64,000 nucleotides of DNA from Flavobacteriaceae bacterium NBU2973 (GCA_026162565.1 JAOEIQ010000012.1:1-64000), one strand, 5' to 3'; shown: positions 1 to 9,740, counted from the stretch's first letter. The notes: generated from the letters alone by a model not told the origin. Made by a program: numbers and translations.

Positions 1-169
1 CTGAAGCAGAGCGTTCAGCTACTGCTACCTCACCAATGGTATACAAAATCTCTATGCCTCCTGCTGTTGCACTGGCACCTCCACTATCGATACTGAACTT
101 GTCGATACTTTGACCATATACTAATTTTGTGTAACACAAAATCAATACAATAATTACTAGTGTTCTCAT
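1..169 (-). CDS. Secreted protein, N-terminal part only (window edge)
   Basis: The reading frame starts with ATG at 169-167 and runs off the left edge after 56 codons. The first 20 residues form a clear signal peptide (MRT, then a hydrophobic run, ending in VYGQ). The mature part continues with SIDSGG, ASATAGG and a YTIGEV motif. As I recall, a 'sequence rich in S/G followed by YTIGE' start is common in small flavobacterial secreted proteins that end in a T9SS sorting domain, but the C-terminus is outside the window. It lies 34 nt downstream of the third fibre-like gene in the same direction, so it is probably the last visible member of that operon. Function unknown. Confidence 0.6.
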   Translation of the reverse strand, partial: MRTLVIIVLILCYTKLVYGQSIDKFSIDSGGASATAGGIEILYTIGEVAVAERSAS

Positions 170-203
170 GATAAATAATGTTTTGTAATCATATTTCTAA
201 TTT

Positions 204-2822
204 TTAATCTATTCTAAATGAAATACCATCAAGTGATATAAAGGTTACTGGTGAGTTGGATAATACTACCACATTACCTGTTGTGGTTACATCTACTCTC
301 ACTGTATTATTACCGTCTTGGGTGCCGGTAAAAATGCGTTGTTTGACTGGTCGAAAACCTGCTGGTAATGTAAAAAGGACATCTCCTGCTGTTGGTGTGC
401 CAGACGATTTTTGAACCGTTCCCTCTATATACACACGGTTATTTTCTATATAATAACGAGGTTCCTCATAGACGTTTCCACCTAAAGGCCCATAATTGGT
501 GCCAAAGGTTGTAACATCTGTAAAAGTTCCGGGTTCTATAGATATTGTTTGCCAACGCACCTCACCATTACCATCTGTTATTAGTGTTTGACCACTTGAA
601 CCGTCAAAAGGTGGAAGGCTATAAGCATCATTTATATTAACAACGCCACTTTTATAAACTGTTAAAGCGTTTGAACGGTTAGAACTAGTACCATTACCTA
701 TTTCAAATAAGGGGTCTGTATTAACTGGATTAGTTGGATTTCCACCTCCAATATTGTAGTATCCAATAGCGAAGGAGTTCAAAGATTCAGCTCTAGTGAA
801 TTCACCAAAAGAGCTTGAATTTTCACCAATCGATGAAGTTTCTCTATTTGCAGAAAAACTATTTTCACCTCCTGCGAAAGTGGCGAAATTTGCTGCGAAA
901 CTATATCTTCCAGAAGCCGCGGATGCACCAATAGCAAATGAACTCTCACCTGATGCTACACTTCCAAACCCTGCTGCAATTGATAATGTTCCAGATGCAG
1001 TGGTTAGATTTCCAAAAGCTGAAGCACCAAAACCTGAAGCAGTGTTCATCCAATTAAAGCATGCTGAAGCGAAACCTATTGCGCCTTGACTGGCATCAGT
1101 ACCATCTGAAGTGCTTAAATCCGTAGCATTTTCACCAATATTTCCAAAGAAATCTGGATTGAAATTTTTTAATCGCCACCCAATACCATTACCTTCGTCA
1201 ATGGCTTCGAGACCAGAGCTACTGCTGCCATTGGCTTCGAGATACTCTTTCGTGATTAAGGCCTTGTTGTCTGTAATTTCAGAAATATCAAAGCTTGGTG
1301 CGGTTATAGTACCGTTTCTTAAAATGGTTAAAGCATTAGATCTATTAGTGTCATTGGTTCCGTTGCCAATTTCAAATATGGGATCTGTAGAGCTAATATT
1401 TTCAGGATCACCACCACCAATATTGTGTCTTCCTAATGCAACGGAGTTTAGTGCTTCGGCTTTAGAACCAAATCCTATTGATATAGAATAATTACCAGAA
1501 GCGTTTGTAGCTTGTCCAATAGCTACTGAGGCCTCTCCTGAAGCTGTGGCTCCTCCGCCTAATGCAATAGCATTAGATGATAATGCATCTGAACCAATGC
1601 CCATGGCAATAGAACCACCTTGAGATGCAATAGAACCACTTCCTAAAGCTACCGAAGAAAATCCTGAAGCTGTTGTGTTGATACCTATTGAAGCAGAATT
1701 ATCGCCAGATGCAGTAGTGCCACTACCTACAGCAATAGAATAATTACCAGATGCGGTAGTTGTTTGGCCTAGTGCATTTGAGTATTCTCCAGAAGCAATA
1801 GTTTGGGAACCAGAAGCAAAACTCCCTTTTCCAGAAGCGCCATACTGATCTATCCCAAGATTTGTAATACTTAAGTCTACGGCGTTTAAACCAATATTGT
1901 CGTATCTAAATGGGTTTGCAGCTTTTAATCGCCACCCAATACCATTACCTTCGTCTATAGCCTCTAAACCAGAACTTGCTAAATTAGCTTCAGCATACTC
2001 TTTTGTAATTAAGGCTTTGTCGTCTGTAATTTCAAAAATATCAAAACTTGGTGCAGTGATGGTACCATTTTTTAATATGGTTAATGCATTACTTCTGCTA
2101 ACATCGTTTTGACCATTACCTATTTGAAAAATGGGATCTGTAGTTTCGAAGTTTAAAGGGTCACCGCCACCAGTATTAAAACTACCAAAGGATGCTGAGT
2201 AAAGTGCTTCTGCTTTTGTTTTAAAACCAAAAGCGGAAGACCATAGCCCTGAAGCTATAGTGCCTTCGTTGGCAGCAAAAGACCAATTACCTGTAGCACC
2301 ATTGGTAGTAGAATTTTCTAATGAGATACTTAAATCTATGGCATTGGCTCCAATGGTACCGTAGTTGTCTGGATTAACACCAGTTAATCGCCAGGCACTG
2401 CCATTACCTTCATTAATAAGTTCTAATCCATTTGCGTTACTCGCATATGGTACCGATTGAAAAGCTGTTGTACCCATATCTACAAAACCACTACCAATAT
2501 CTATTTGTACATTAAGATTATGATTTTTTCTACTCCAAACAATATCTGAAAACTCATCTGAGGTTGTGCCGTTACCAATGGTTAATGTAATAAGACCATT
2601 AGCATCAGTTGTTGGTGTGTGGGTTTCTTGGTAAACTAGAATAGCCTCCTCAAGAATTTGAAATTGCACATCAATGGTTTGGTTTGCAACCACGTTACCC
2701 AAATTATCTTTAATAATAGCCTTGTAGTTATAACCATTGTGTTGGGACCATGCAGGCGTTGTTAGTATTGCCATAAGTAATAGCAACTGGATATATATAA
2801 TTTTATAAAATTTTATAGTCAT
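204..2822 (-). CDS. Trimeric-adhesin-head/tail-fibre-like secreted protein, paralogue 3
   Basis: 872 aa with a signal peptide (about 1-26, ending AWSQ). Residues 28-130 are an N-terminal domain shared by all three paralogues (NYKAIIKDNLGNVVANQ, then NHNLNVQIDIGSG). Three cassettes follow, at about 132-281, 285-531 and 537-730. Each opens with a GLE-x-I-x-EGNG-x-x-WRL motif, runs through many 14-residue 'TTASGxxSxAxG' repeats like those in YadA/Hia heads (Hep_Hag family), and closes with DP-I/L-F-E/Q-IGNG and RSNALT. Residues about 765-872 are a beta-rich C-terminal domain with LPAGFRP and a SLDGISFRID end, resembling phage tail-fibre tips. No YadA membrane anchor and no T9SS sorting domain are visible, so export and anchoring are unexplained. 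It lies 12 nt after the preceding paralogue. Likely a surface or released adhesive fibre; the ligand is unknown. Confidence 0.75.
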   Translation of the reverse strand: MTIKFYKIIYIQLLLLMAILTTPAWSQHNGYNYKAIIKDNLGNVVANQTIDVQFQILEEAILVYQETHTPTTDANGLITLTIGNGTTSDEFSDIVWSRKNHNLNVQIDIGSGFVDMGTTAFQSVPYASNANGLELINEGNGSAWRLTGVNPDNYGTIGANAIDLSISLENSTTNGATGNWSFAANEGTIASGLWSSAFGFKTKAEALYSASFGSFNTGGGDPLNFETTDPIFQIGNGQNDVSRSNALTILKNGTITAPSFDIFEITDDKALITKEYAEANLASSGLEAIDEGNGIGWRLKAANPFRYDNIGLNAVDLSITNLGIDQYGASGKGSFASGSQTIASGEYSNALGQTTTASGNYSIAVGSGTTASGDNSASIGINTTASGFSSVALGSGSIASQGGSIAMGIGSDALSSNAIALGGGATASGEASVAIGQATNASGNYSISIGFGSKAEALNSVALGRHNIGGGDPENISSTDPIFEIGNGTNDTNRSNALTILRNGTITAPSFDISEITDNKALITKEYLEANGSSSSGLEAIDEGNGIGWRLKNFNPDFFGNIGENATDLSTSDGTDASQGAIGFASACFNWMNTASGFGASAFGNLTTASGTLSIAAGFGSVASGESSFAIGASAASGRYSFAANFATFAGGENSFSANRETSSIGENSSSFGEFTRAESLNSFAIGYYNIGGGNPTNPVNTDPLFEIGNGTSSNRSNALTVYKSGVVNINDAYSLPPFDGSSGQTLITDGNGEVRWQTISIEPGTFTDVTTFGTNYGPLGGNVYEEPRYYIENNRVYIEGTVQKSSGTPTAGDVLFTLPAGFRPVKQRIFTGTQDGNNTVRVDVTTTGNVVVLSNSPVTFISLDGISFRID

Positions 2823-5800
2823 TTCTTATGGTTTTTAATCTATTCTAAATGAGATGCTATTAAGTGCAATAAATTGACTGTTAGAATCATCTTCAGCAAT
2901 TACAGATCCGTCAGGATTAACACTAACTAGTAGATTTCTTCCAGATATTTGTGGACAAAGAAACATGTGTTTATTTAGTGGTCGGTATCCTATTGGTAAT
3001 ACAAACAATACATCATCAATATTAATATCACCAGTGCCAAAGTCTTTTCGCATATAGCCTTCAATTTGTACTTTATTTTTATCGATATAAAAACGAGGCT
3101 CTTCTAAATCCAATCCAAAGGAACTGTAATCTGTACCATAGTTTACCACATCCACTAGTGTTGGTACAGAGGCGTCTACAGCGGTCCATTGCGTATTGCC
3201 ATTACCTAAAGTAGTAAGTACTTGCCCAGCAGTGCCATCACTTTGCGGTAAATTATAGGCATCATTAATGTTTACTGCACCATTTTTGTACACGGTAAGT
3301 GCATTAGATCTATCGTTATCTGCTGAACCATTTCCTACTTCAAATAATGGGTCTGTGTTAACCCAGTCCCCAGAATTTCCATTACCAGTGTTATAGCGTC
3401 CAATAGCTACACCACTAAAAGCCTGAGCTCTTGTGAAGCGACCAGTAGCTGTTGCACTTCTACCAGAAGCTACGGTTGCGCTACCCATGGCTGTTGCTCC
3501 AATATTGGAGGCTGTGGTTTGACTGCCTAGCGCTACGGCAGATCCTCCAGAAGCTGTAGTTAATCTGCCTAAGGCAATGGCATTATCTGCAGTTGCTGAA
3601 GCTTCATTTCCTATTGCGGTTGCATATATATTGGAAGCATTACTATTAAAGCCCATAGCAGTTGAATAATTACCACTAGCAGTGGTGTTAAAACCTGTAG
3701 CCAGCGCATTGAGACCTGTTGCTCCTTTTGTACTAGAGCTACTATTGCTTTGGCTCAAATCCACACTGTTTGCACCAATGTTTCCGTAGTTGGCAGGATT
3801 CTTATCTTTGAGTCGCCAACCTAATCCATTTCCTTCATTTATTGCTTCTAAACCTGTTGAGTTATCATTGGTGATAGGAAACCATATTGTAGTTCCATCT
3901 CCAACTGCAGTAAGAACTTGCCCTGCTAAACCGTCATCAGTTGGTAAATTGTAAGAATCATTGATATTGACTACGCCATTTTTATAGACTGTTAATGCAT
4001 TGGATCGGTCATTATCTGCTGAACCATTTCCGATTTCAAACAATGGATCTGTAGGGTTCCAAGTAGTGAGGTTGCCACCACCAACATTATAGCGACCAAA
4101 AGCCGCTGATATGGTTGCTTCTGCTTTTGTAAAAGCGCCAAAGGCATTAGTGTAATTACCCAAGGCTTGAGTGCTTATACCGGAGGACATGGACACAAAT
4201 CCCGATGCTTTAGTATTTAGACCAGCGCTAAAAGCAAAATCACCTGCAGCACCTGAATTGCCATCGCTAGCATTGTTGGTTCCGCTCAAATCCACTGCTG
4301 CTGATCCAATATTGGCATAATTGTCTGGGTTTTGTCCTATTAATCGCCAACCTTGACCATTTCCCTCATCTAAAATTTCTAAACCAGTGGCAGTACCACC
4401 AGTATTAGCTTCTAAATACTCTTTGGTAATTAAGGCTTTGGCATCTGTAATCTCTGAGATGTCAAAGCTTGGTGCGGTTATGGTACCGTTTTTAAGTACT
4501 GTTAAGGCGTTAGATCTATTAGTATCGTTTGTGCCATTTCCAATTTCGAATAAAGGGTCAGCATCATTTAAACTTTGAGGATCTCCACCACCAATATTAA
4601 ACATTCCTAAAGCAAATGAGTTAACAGACTCCGCTTTTGTCTCACTACCAAAAGCAGATGATGCAATACCTGATGCAGTTGTTACACTTCCAAATGCAGT
4701 AGATCTGGCTCCTGATGCTATAGTAGTAACACCAGCTGCAAAAGACGTATCGCCAGACGCTGTAGTTTCTCCTCCAGCGGCAAATGATTTATTGCCCGAA
4801 GCTGTTGTATTAGAGTTAGTGGCAAAAGATGAATTTCCTGTGGCACCTTTAGTGTCTGAATCTAGATTTGAAAAGGAAACATCTGTAGCGTTAAAACCAA
4901 TATTTCCATATTTTAAAGGGTTTCTATCAACCAATCGCCAGCCTAAACCATTGCCTTCATCAATAGTTTCTAAACCATTTACATTGTCTGCATTTAAAGC
5001 AAATTTAGAATATGGTACAGTCTTAAACTGAAAAGCACCTAGGTTTACTAAGCCACTACCAATATCTATTTGTACATTAAGGTTGTGGTTTTGGGCACTC
5101 CAATTAATACTAGAAAAATCATCTGAAGTTGTACCATTTCCTATAGATAAAACTACAAGACCATTAGCATCTGTTGTTGGAGTATGAGTTTCAAGATATA
5201 CTGGGATTCCACCTTGTATAATTTGCAACTGAACATTAATAGTTTGGTTGGCAACCACATTGCCCAAATTATCTTTAATAATAGCCTTATAGTTAAAGCT
5301 ATTTTGTTGTGTCCAAATGTTTTGAACAGCAATAATAAAACAAAGAAGTGTTAGTTTTTTTAAGTATTTCATAGCCCAAATTATTTTTTAATTACCGAGT
5401 TAGTTGCGGTTATTTTATCTTCTAAGGCTTGTAATCGCGCCTCGATACTTTTTGATATTTCAAGTTGTGCTTTGAGGCTATCGTTTTCTAGCTCAAGGTC
5501 TTTTATTCTCTTGTTGAGCTCTTTTATAGCCTCTATAATGAGTGCGTCATAATCGCCATAAGCGGTTTGGTAGTATCCATTAGCATCTAACGACACCTTC
5601 TCTGGAAAAACTTTCATTAGTTCTTGGGCAATAAAACCATATTGTATGTTTTCTGGGCGTTCGATACCAGTTTTGGTGTCATTCCAGTTATAGGTTACAC
5701 CTCGCAATTGGTTTAACTTATTTAATGCTGTTTCTCCACCTATAGTTTGGATATTTGTTTTTAAACGTTCATCACTATTTGCTAACCAACTACCTGCTGT

Positions 5801-7258
5801 AGTCTTAGATGCAGTTCCTGCCACTTCCAAGTCATTAGTTGTTGGTGTTCTGCCTATGCCAACATTTCCATCACCTGTCGCTACAAGAATATTTCCTGTA
5901 GTTGGATGAAAAATATTAAATCGGCTATCGGCAATGGTATTATCTGCACGTCCATATAAGGTCCAATGATTTGTTGTTTCTATCGAATTATCAAATCTAA
6001 TTCTAGCACCATCATTTGCTTCTCGCTCTGTAAGTTCTAATTGAGCAATGGTTCCTGTGCTATTAAACTCTACATCTAGAATACTATCTGGAGTGTCTGT
6101 CCAGACACCAATTCTATTAGTTAGCGCATTTACATGAAACACATTATTAATATCATTACCCTCAATTCTGAAGTCTCGGTCTAGTCCTTGTTCATTAAAT
6201 ACATATTGGGTATTGGCGTCTAGGTCCACATTAATAAGTCCATTTTCTCTCAATATAAAGCGCCCATCATTACCATCATTAGATAAGTCTGCTATGGTTG
6301 TACCAGCAATACTAGTATCTTTCCAGGTCGTAGTTCGACTCAAGGTTGTATTTCCCGAATCGTTTATTGCAAACACACCAGATGAGGCATCTTGCACAAT
6401 AAAATCGCCAGTACCTGTTAAATTGAATCGTGTATCAAAATTTTCATAATTAAGTAAAACGTCTTGAGTTAGTGTGCCATTTAATGATGTTGATGCCCAG
6501 CTAAGGTTACCAGCCGCATCTGTTGTTAAGACTTGCCCAGCTAATGTACCATCAGCTAAAGGTAAATTATAAGCATCATTGATATTCATTAAACCACTTT
6601 TATATATGGTTAAGGCATTACTTCTATTGGTATTATTAAGACCATTACCAACAACAAACAAGCGATCTGATTCGTCAAATTCGGTAGCGCTATTTGGTGT
6701 GTATAATGTATTATAACTACCTAAAACTATTTCTAATGCTGATGAAGCCACACAACTTTCTCCAGCTACTAAAGAAGCAGATCCTAATGCTGCTGAACTA
6801 GTACCCATGGCAGTTGAACGTAATCCTGACGCTGTAGTACCAACTCCTATCGCAATGGAGCGAATTCCAGATGCAATACTGCCATCTCCCATAGCAATTG
6901 AGCGTAATCCTGATGCTACAGTACCAATCCCCATGGTTGTAGAAATATCACCAGAAGCAGTTGTACTATAGCCTAGAGCTGTTGAGAAATTACCAGTAGC
7001 GCCAATTGTTGTTGAAGGAAAGTCATTTCTGCTTAAATCTATAGCTCTGTTACCTATATCTCCATAATCATCAGAGTTTTCTCCCAGAAGTCGCCACCCT
7101 AAACCATTACCTTCATCTATAGCTTCTATACCAGTGCTAGCGATATTTGCTTCAGCGTATTCTTTAGTAATTAAGGCTTTATTATCGGTTATTTCAGAGA
7201 TATCAAAACTTGGTGCGGTTATGGTACCGTTTTTTAGAATGGTTAGTGCATTACTCCT
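1230..7258 (-). repeat. Four copies of a 114-bp linker repeat in the fibre genes
   Basis: A 38-codon segment running from RSNALT through KNGTITAPSFDI to KALITKEY and EAN is repeated at 1230-1343, 1983-2096, 4404-4517 and 7145-7258. The copies are almost identical as protein and very similar as DNA. It separates consecutive head-repeat cassettes within and between the three genes. The shared N-terminal domains form a second dispersed repeat. Such blocks could allow cassette gain, loss or exchange by homologous recombination; that is inference. Confidence 0.8.
2835..5372 (-). CDS. Trimeric-adhesin-head/tail-fibre-like secreted protein, paralogue 2
   Basis: 845 aa with a signal peptide (about 1-22, ending IWTQ). 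It has the shared N-terminal domain (about 24-130), then three cassettes (about 133-325, 329-505, 507-705) of 'TASGxxSxAxG' head repeats. Each cassette is introduced by a GLE-x-x-EGNG-x-GWRL motif and closed by an RSNALT linker. The C-terminal domain (about 739-845) has the pattern EEPRFYID, VQIEGYM, VLPIGYRP and ends LNSISFRID, homologous by eye to the end of the neighbouring 872-aa protein. Gaps to its neighbours are 12 and 8 nt, so it belongs to one operon. The repeats are typical of homotrimeric beta-roll adhesin heads; trimer formation is inferred. No membrane anchor or sorting signal is recognised. Confidence 0.75.
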   Translation of the reverse strand: MKYLKKLTLLCFIIAVQNIWTQQNSFNYKAIIKDNLGNVVANQTINVQLQIIQGGIPVYLETHTPTTDANGLVVLSIGNGTTSDDFSSINWSAQNHNLNVQIDIGSGLVNLGAFQFKTVPYSKFALNADNVNGLETIDEGNGLGWRLVDRNPLKYGNIGFNATDVSFSNLDSDTKGATGNSSFATNSNTTASGNKSFAAGGETTASGDTSFAAGVTTIASGARSTAFGSVTTASGIASSAFGSETKAESVNSFALGMFNIGGGDPQSLNDADPLFEIGNGTNDTNRSNALTVLKNGTITAPSFDISEITDAKALITKEYLEANTGGTATGLEILDEGNGQGWRLIGQNPDNYANIGSAAVDLSGTNNASDGNSGAAGDFAFSAGLNTKASGFVSMSSGISTQALGNYTNAFGAFTKAEATISAAFGRYNVGGGNLTTWNPTDPLFEIGNGSADNDRSNALTVYKNGVVNINDSYNLPTDDGLAGQVLTAVGDGTTIWFPITNDNSTGLEAINEGNGLGWRLKDKNPANYGNIGANSVDLSQSNSSSSTKGATGLNALATGFNTTASGNYSTAMGFNSNASNIYATAIGNEASATADNAIALGRLTTASGGSAVALGSQTTASNIGATAMGSATVASGRSATATGRFTRAQAFSGVAIGRYNTGNGNSGDWVNTDPLFEVGNGSADNDRSNALTVYKNGAVNINDAYNLPQSDGTAGQVLTTLGNGNTQWTAVDASVPTLVDVVNYGTDYSSFGLDLEEPRFYIDKNKVQIEGYMRKDFGTGDINIDDVLFVLPIGYRPLNKHMFLCPQISGRNLLVSVNPDGSVIAEDDSNSQFIALNSISFRID

Positions 7259-8116
7259 GTTGGCAAGGTCTTCTCCGTTACCTACTACAAATAAGCGGTC
7301 GTTTGCATTAAATCCCGAAACACTATTAGCTGAATAAAACGTACTATAGCTGCCTAATACTGTTTCTGCAAATGAATAGGCTACTGTATTAGATCCCATT
7401 GCAGTTGAGCGTACTCCAGCTGCTTCGGTATTAAAACCTAATGCTGTAGACTCGTTTCCTGAAGCTGTAGTTATGGCACCCATGGCTACCGAATCATTTC
7501 CAGATGCTGTTGTGTTAATACCTGTAGCTAAAGACCCTATGCCAGATGCAGTAGTGCCATTACCCATAGCAATGGATTCGTTACCAGTTGCACCTTTTGT
7601 TGTAGAGGAGTTATTGCTTAAACTTAAATCTATAGCATTAAGACCTATATTTCCATAATTGTCAGGGTCTCTACCAATTAATCTCCAACCACTACCATTG
7701 CCTACTTCAAGGGCTTCTAGTCCTGTTACATTATTAGCATAAGGCACTGATTGAAAAGGGGAAGTACCTAAATCTACAAATCCAGAACCTAAATCTAGTT
7801 GTACGTTTAAATTATGGTTTTTGGTGTTCCAATTAATACTAGAAAAATCATCACTGGTTGTGCCACTACCAATAGTTAAAATAACAAGACCGTTTGAATT
7901 AGTTGTTGGTGTATGGGTTTCTTGGTAAACTAGAGTAGCATCCTCAAGAATTTGAAATTGTACATCAATATTTTGGTTAGCAACCACATTACCCAAATTG
8001 TCTTTGACAATGGCTTTGTAGTTAAAACCATTGTGTTGCGACCAAGAGAGTAAACAGAGACATGGTATAATTACTATTATACTCTTTCTAAAAGCATTCA
8101 ATAATTTTGAGAACAT
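5381..8116 (-). CDS. Fibre-like secreted protein with C-terminal peptidase S74 (self-cleaving chaperone) domain
   Basis: 911 aa. The signal peptide is about 1-27 (ends SWSQ) and the shared N-terminal domain about 28-130. Two head-repeat cassettes (about 131-325 and 329-515) are followed by a beta-rich stretch (about 540-780) with the GNVGIG pattern often seen before S74 domains. The C-terminus (781-911) is a peptidase S74 / intramolecular chaperone domain: it begins S781-D-E-R-L-K786, the Ser-Lys pair that in phage endosialidases performs self-cleavage after trimer folding. It continues with YGFIAQE and ends in a heptad-like coiled coil (about 862-905). In the known family the domain guides trimerisation and is then released. 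It is the first of the three fibre genes, 18 nt after the lamin-tail protein gene. Confidence 0.8.
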   Translation of the reverse strand: MFSKLLNAFRKSIIVIIPCLCLLSWSQHNGFNYKAIVKDNLGNVVANQNIDVQFQILEDATLVYQETHTPTTNSNGLVILTIGSGTTSDDFSSINWNTKNHNLNVQLDLGSGFVDLGTSPFQSVPYANNVTGLEALEVGNGSGWRLIGRDPDNYGNIGLNAIDLSLSNNSSTTKGATGNESIAMGNGTTASGIGSLATGINTTASGNDSVAMGAITTASGNESTALGFNTEAAGVRSTAMGSNTVAYSFAETVLGSYSTFYSANSVSGFNANDRLFVVGNGEDLANRSNALTILKNGTITAPSFDISEITDNKALITKEYAEANIASTGIEAIDEGNGLGWRLLGENSDDYGDIGNRAIDLSRNDFPSTTIGATGNFSTALGYSTTASGDISTTMGIGTVASGLRSIAMGDGSIASGIRSIAIGVGTTASGLRSTAMGTSSAALGSASLVAGESCVASSALEIVLGSYNTLYTPNSATEFDESDRLFVVGNGLNNTNRSNALTIYKSGLMNINDAYNLPLADGTLAGQVLTTDAAGNLSWASTSLNGTLTQDVLLNYENFDTRFNLTGTGDFIVQDASSGVFAINDSGNTTLSRTTTWKDTSIAGTTIADLSNDGNDGRFILRENGLINVDLDANTQYVFNEQGLDRDFRIEGNDINNVFHVNALTNRIGVWTDTPDSILDVEFNSTGTIAQLELTEREANDGARIRFDNSIETTNHWTLYGRADNTIADSRFNIFHPTTGNILVATGDGNVGIGRTPTTNDLEVAGTASKTTAGSWLANSDERLKTNIQTIGGETALNKLNQLRGVTYNWNDTKTGIERPENIQYGFIAQELMKVFPEKVSLDANGYYQTAYGDYDALIIEAIKELNKRIKDLELENDSLKAQLEISKSIEARLQALEDKITATNSVIKK

Positions 8117-8134
8117 AAGTTTAATTTTTCTTGA

Positions 8135-9649
8135 TTATTCTTTTATAATTTTCTGAATTAATTCTCCGTTTGGGGTTTTTACATTTACTAAATAGATTCC
8201 TTTTTCAAGATTTTGAATATTAATTTCTTTTGAACTTGAAGTGCTCAATATTTTTTGTCCTAAAAGGTTATATATCTCAATACCAATAATCTCATTATTA
8301 CTGCTAACATGTATAGACTCTGAAGTTGGATTAGGATAAATTTGAACCGAAGACAATTCTTGAAATGTTGTGTTCCCTAAAGTGGTCTGTCTTATAACAT
8401 TAACCTCACCAGTACTGGACATATCTAATACCCAACCATCAGGTATATTTACTGTGGTAAAATCGCCTGATAAGTCTCCAGTATATTCAATTAATGTTTG
8501 TGTGGTACCATCTGCAGGTGTATGGTTAGAATCTATAAAAATATCTAGTGTGCCACCTGCATTAAAATCCCCATTTATTAGTAATAAATCTGCACTTGTA
8601 TCATCTTCTATCTCTAAATTTAGAGTACCGTTATTGGTTAAATTTCCTGTAATAGTAGCTGTTACAAAATCGCCAATACCTACGTTTAATGTCCCACTAT
8701 TTTGAAAATCTGTGACAGATATGAGGTTACTGTTTAATGTAACATTGCTAGTATTATTGAGCGTGTTGGTGACATTAATTTCGCCACTAATAGTAAGGTT
8801 ACCAGCATTAGTAATAGTATTGTTTACATCTAACCGTCCAGCAGCAGTAATTGTTACAGCTCCTCCAGTAATATTTAAACTTTGGATGACGTTTTCAATA
8901 TTATTAGGGAATACTCCACTTTGAGGAGATGTAAAACCATTGTTGTTATAGGCAGTGATACTGACAGAGCCAGAGTTAATATTTACAACACTTTGGTCAT
9001 ATATCCCATGGTTTTCATTTGGACCTAAACGATCCCATAAATCCCAGTTAGCTGTATTCCAATTATTGGTGCTGCCATTCCACCAAAGCTGATAGGCTTG
9101 TCTAAAGATATTGAGATTACTTGGATTTTGTTCTCCTGGAGTTTCTGCTTGATTAGCTTGCCAATTACCAAATCCATTATTTTGTAAACTTGTGCCTATT
9201 GGTGTACCACTGTTCTCACTTACTCCTATATCTGTTGAGGTAACACCTTCAAAAGTCATAGTGCCCTCGTAACTAATAAATTCGGCAATTGTGCCATCTG
9301 GTTTCCTTAATACTATACCATCAGGAGCGCCGTTTTGAATAGTGGGGAAATTAACAACATAGGAACTCCCCATATCATTTAAACTGGAAAAGGTTGTGCC
9401 AAAACCCGAGAGTGCTACGGTATCGTATACTGAACTATCTGTGCCATTAATGAGTTCTACAGACCAACCGTCTAGCGGAAAGCCACTTGGGCTAAAGATT
9501 TCAATAAACTCTCCTACATCTGTACCTGCGTTATCATAATGAATTTCTGATATAAATACGGGTACATCAGCGCCGATTTGTCCGTAAGCCTTAAAGTTAA
9601 GTGCAACTAAAAAAACACTAATTTTTAATAGGTGTAAAGTTGATTTCAT
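8135..9649 (-). CDS. Lamin-tail-domain protein with T9SS type A sorting domain
   Basis: 504 aa. A signal peptide (about 1-24, ending AYGQ) is followed by a lamin-tail (LTD) type domain (about 28-165: FISEIHYDNAGTD, GEFIEIFSP, GWSVELING). The middle region (about 205-390) is rich in Asn/Thr beta-strand repeats of the 'NTITNAGNLTISG' kind, suggesting a beta-helix. The last about 72 residues form a type A T9SS C-terminal sorting domain: YPNPTSESI, then IYNLLGQKI, then LEKGIYLVNV, ending in a short Lys-rich tail. Known members are exported by the SprA-dependent T9SS and attached to or released from the surface. It is the first gene of the fibre operon, so it probably sits under the putative LytTR-controlled promoter upstream. 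The specific role is unknown. Confidence 0.8.
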   Translation of the reverse strand: MKSTLHLLKISVFLVALNFKAYGQIGADVPVFISEIHYDNAGTDVGEFIEIFSPSGFPLDGWSVELINGTDSSVYDTVALSGFGTTFSSLNDMGSSYVVNFPTIQNGAPDGIVLRKPDGTIAEFISYEGTMTFEGVTSTDIGVSENSGTPIGTSLQNNGFGNWQANQAETPGEQNPSNLNIFRQAYQLWWNGSTNNWNTANWDLWDRLGPNENHGIYDQSVVNINSGSVSITAYNNNGFTSPQSGVFPNNIENVIQSLNITGGAVTITAAGRLDVNNTITNAGNLTISGEINVTNTLNNTSNVTLNSNLISVTDFQNSGTLNVGIGDFVTATITGNLTNNGTLNLEIEDDTSADLLLINGDFNAGGTLDIFIDSNHTPADGTTQTLIEYTGDLSGDFTTVNIPDGWVLDMSSTGEVNVIRQTTLGNTTFQELSSVQIYPNPTSESIHVSSNNEIIGIEIYNLLGQKILSTSSSKEINIQNLEKGIYLVNVKTPNGELIQKIIKE

Positions 9650-9740
9650 AAGCTAAATATTGTTTGTATAAACTTTGTGTTATTGAAGCACCAAGGTGTA
9701 TAGTACTTATTTGTAATACACACATTCTTTGATGATTACT

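Noticed and set aside
1480-1830. CRISPR-like regular repeats about 42 bp long
   Set aside because: The periodicity is the 14-residue head repeat of a coding sequence. Units are degenerate, there are no unique spacers of constant length and no cas genes.
796-8924. Many plus-strand open frames opposite the fibre and lamin-tail genes
   Set aside because: They are low-complexity shadows of the repeat-coding minus strand, with no start signals or recognisable domains.
204-9649. Prophage remnant, because of the tail-fibre-like modules
   Set aside because: All genes carry signal peptides, one has a T9SS sorting domain, and no capsid, terminase, integrase or lysis genes are nearby.
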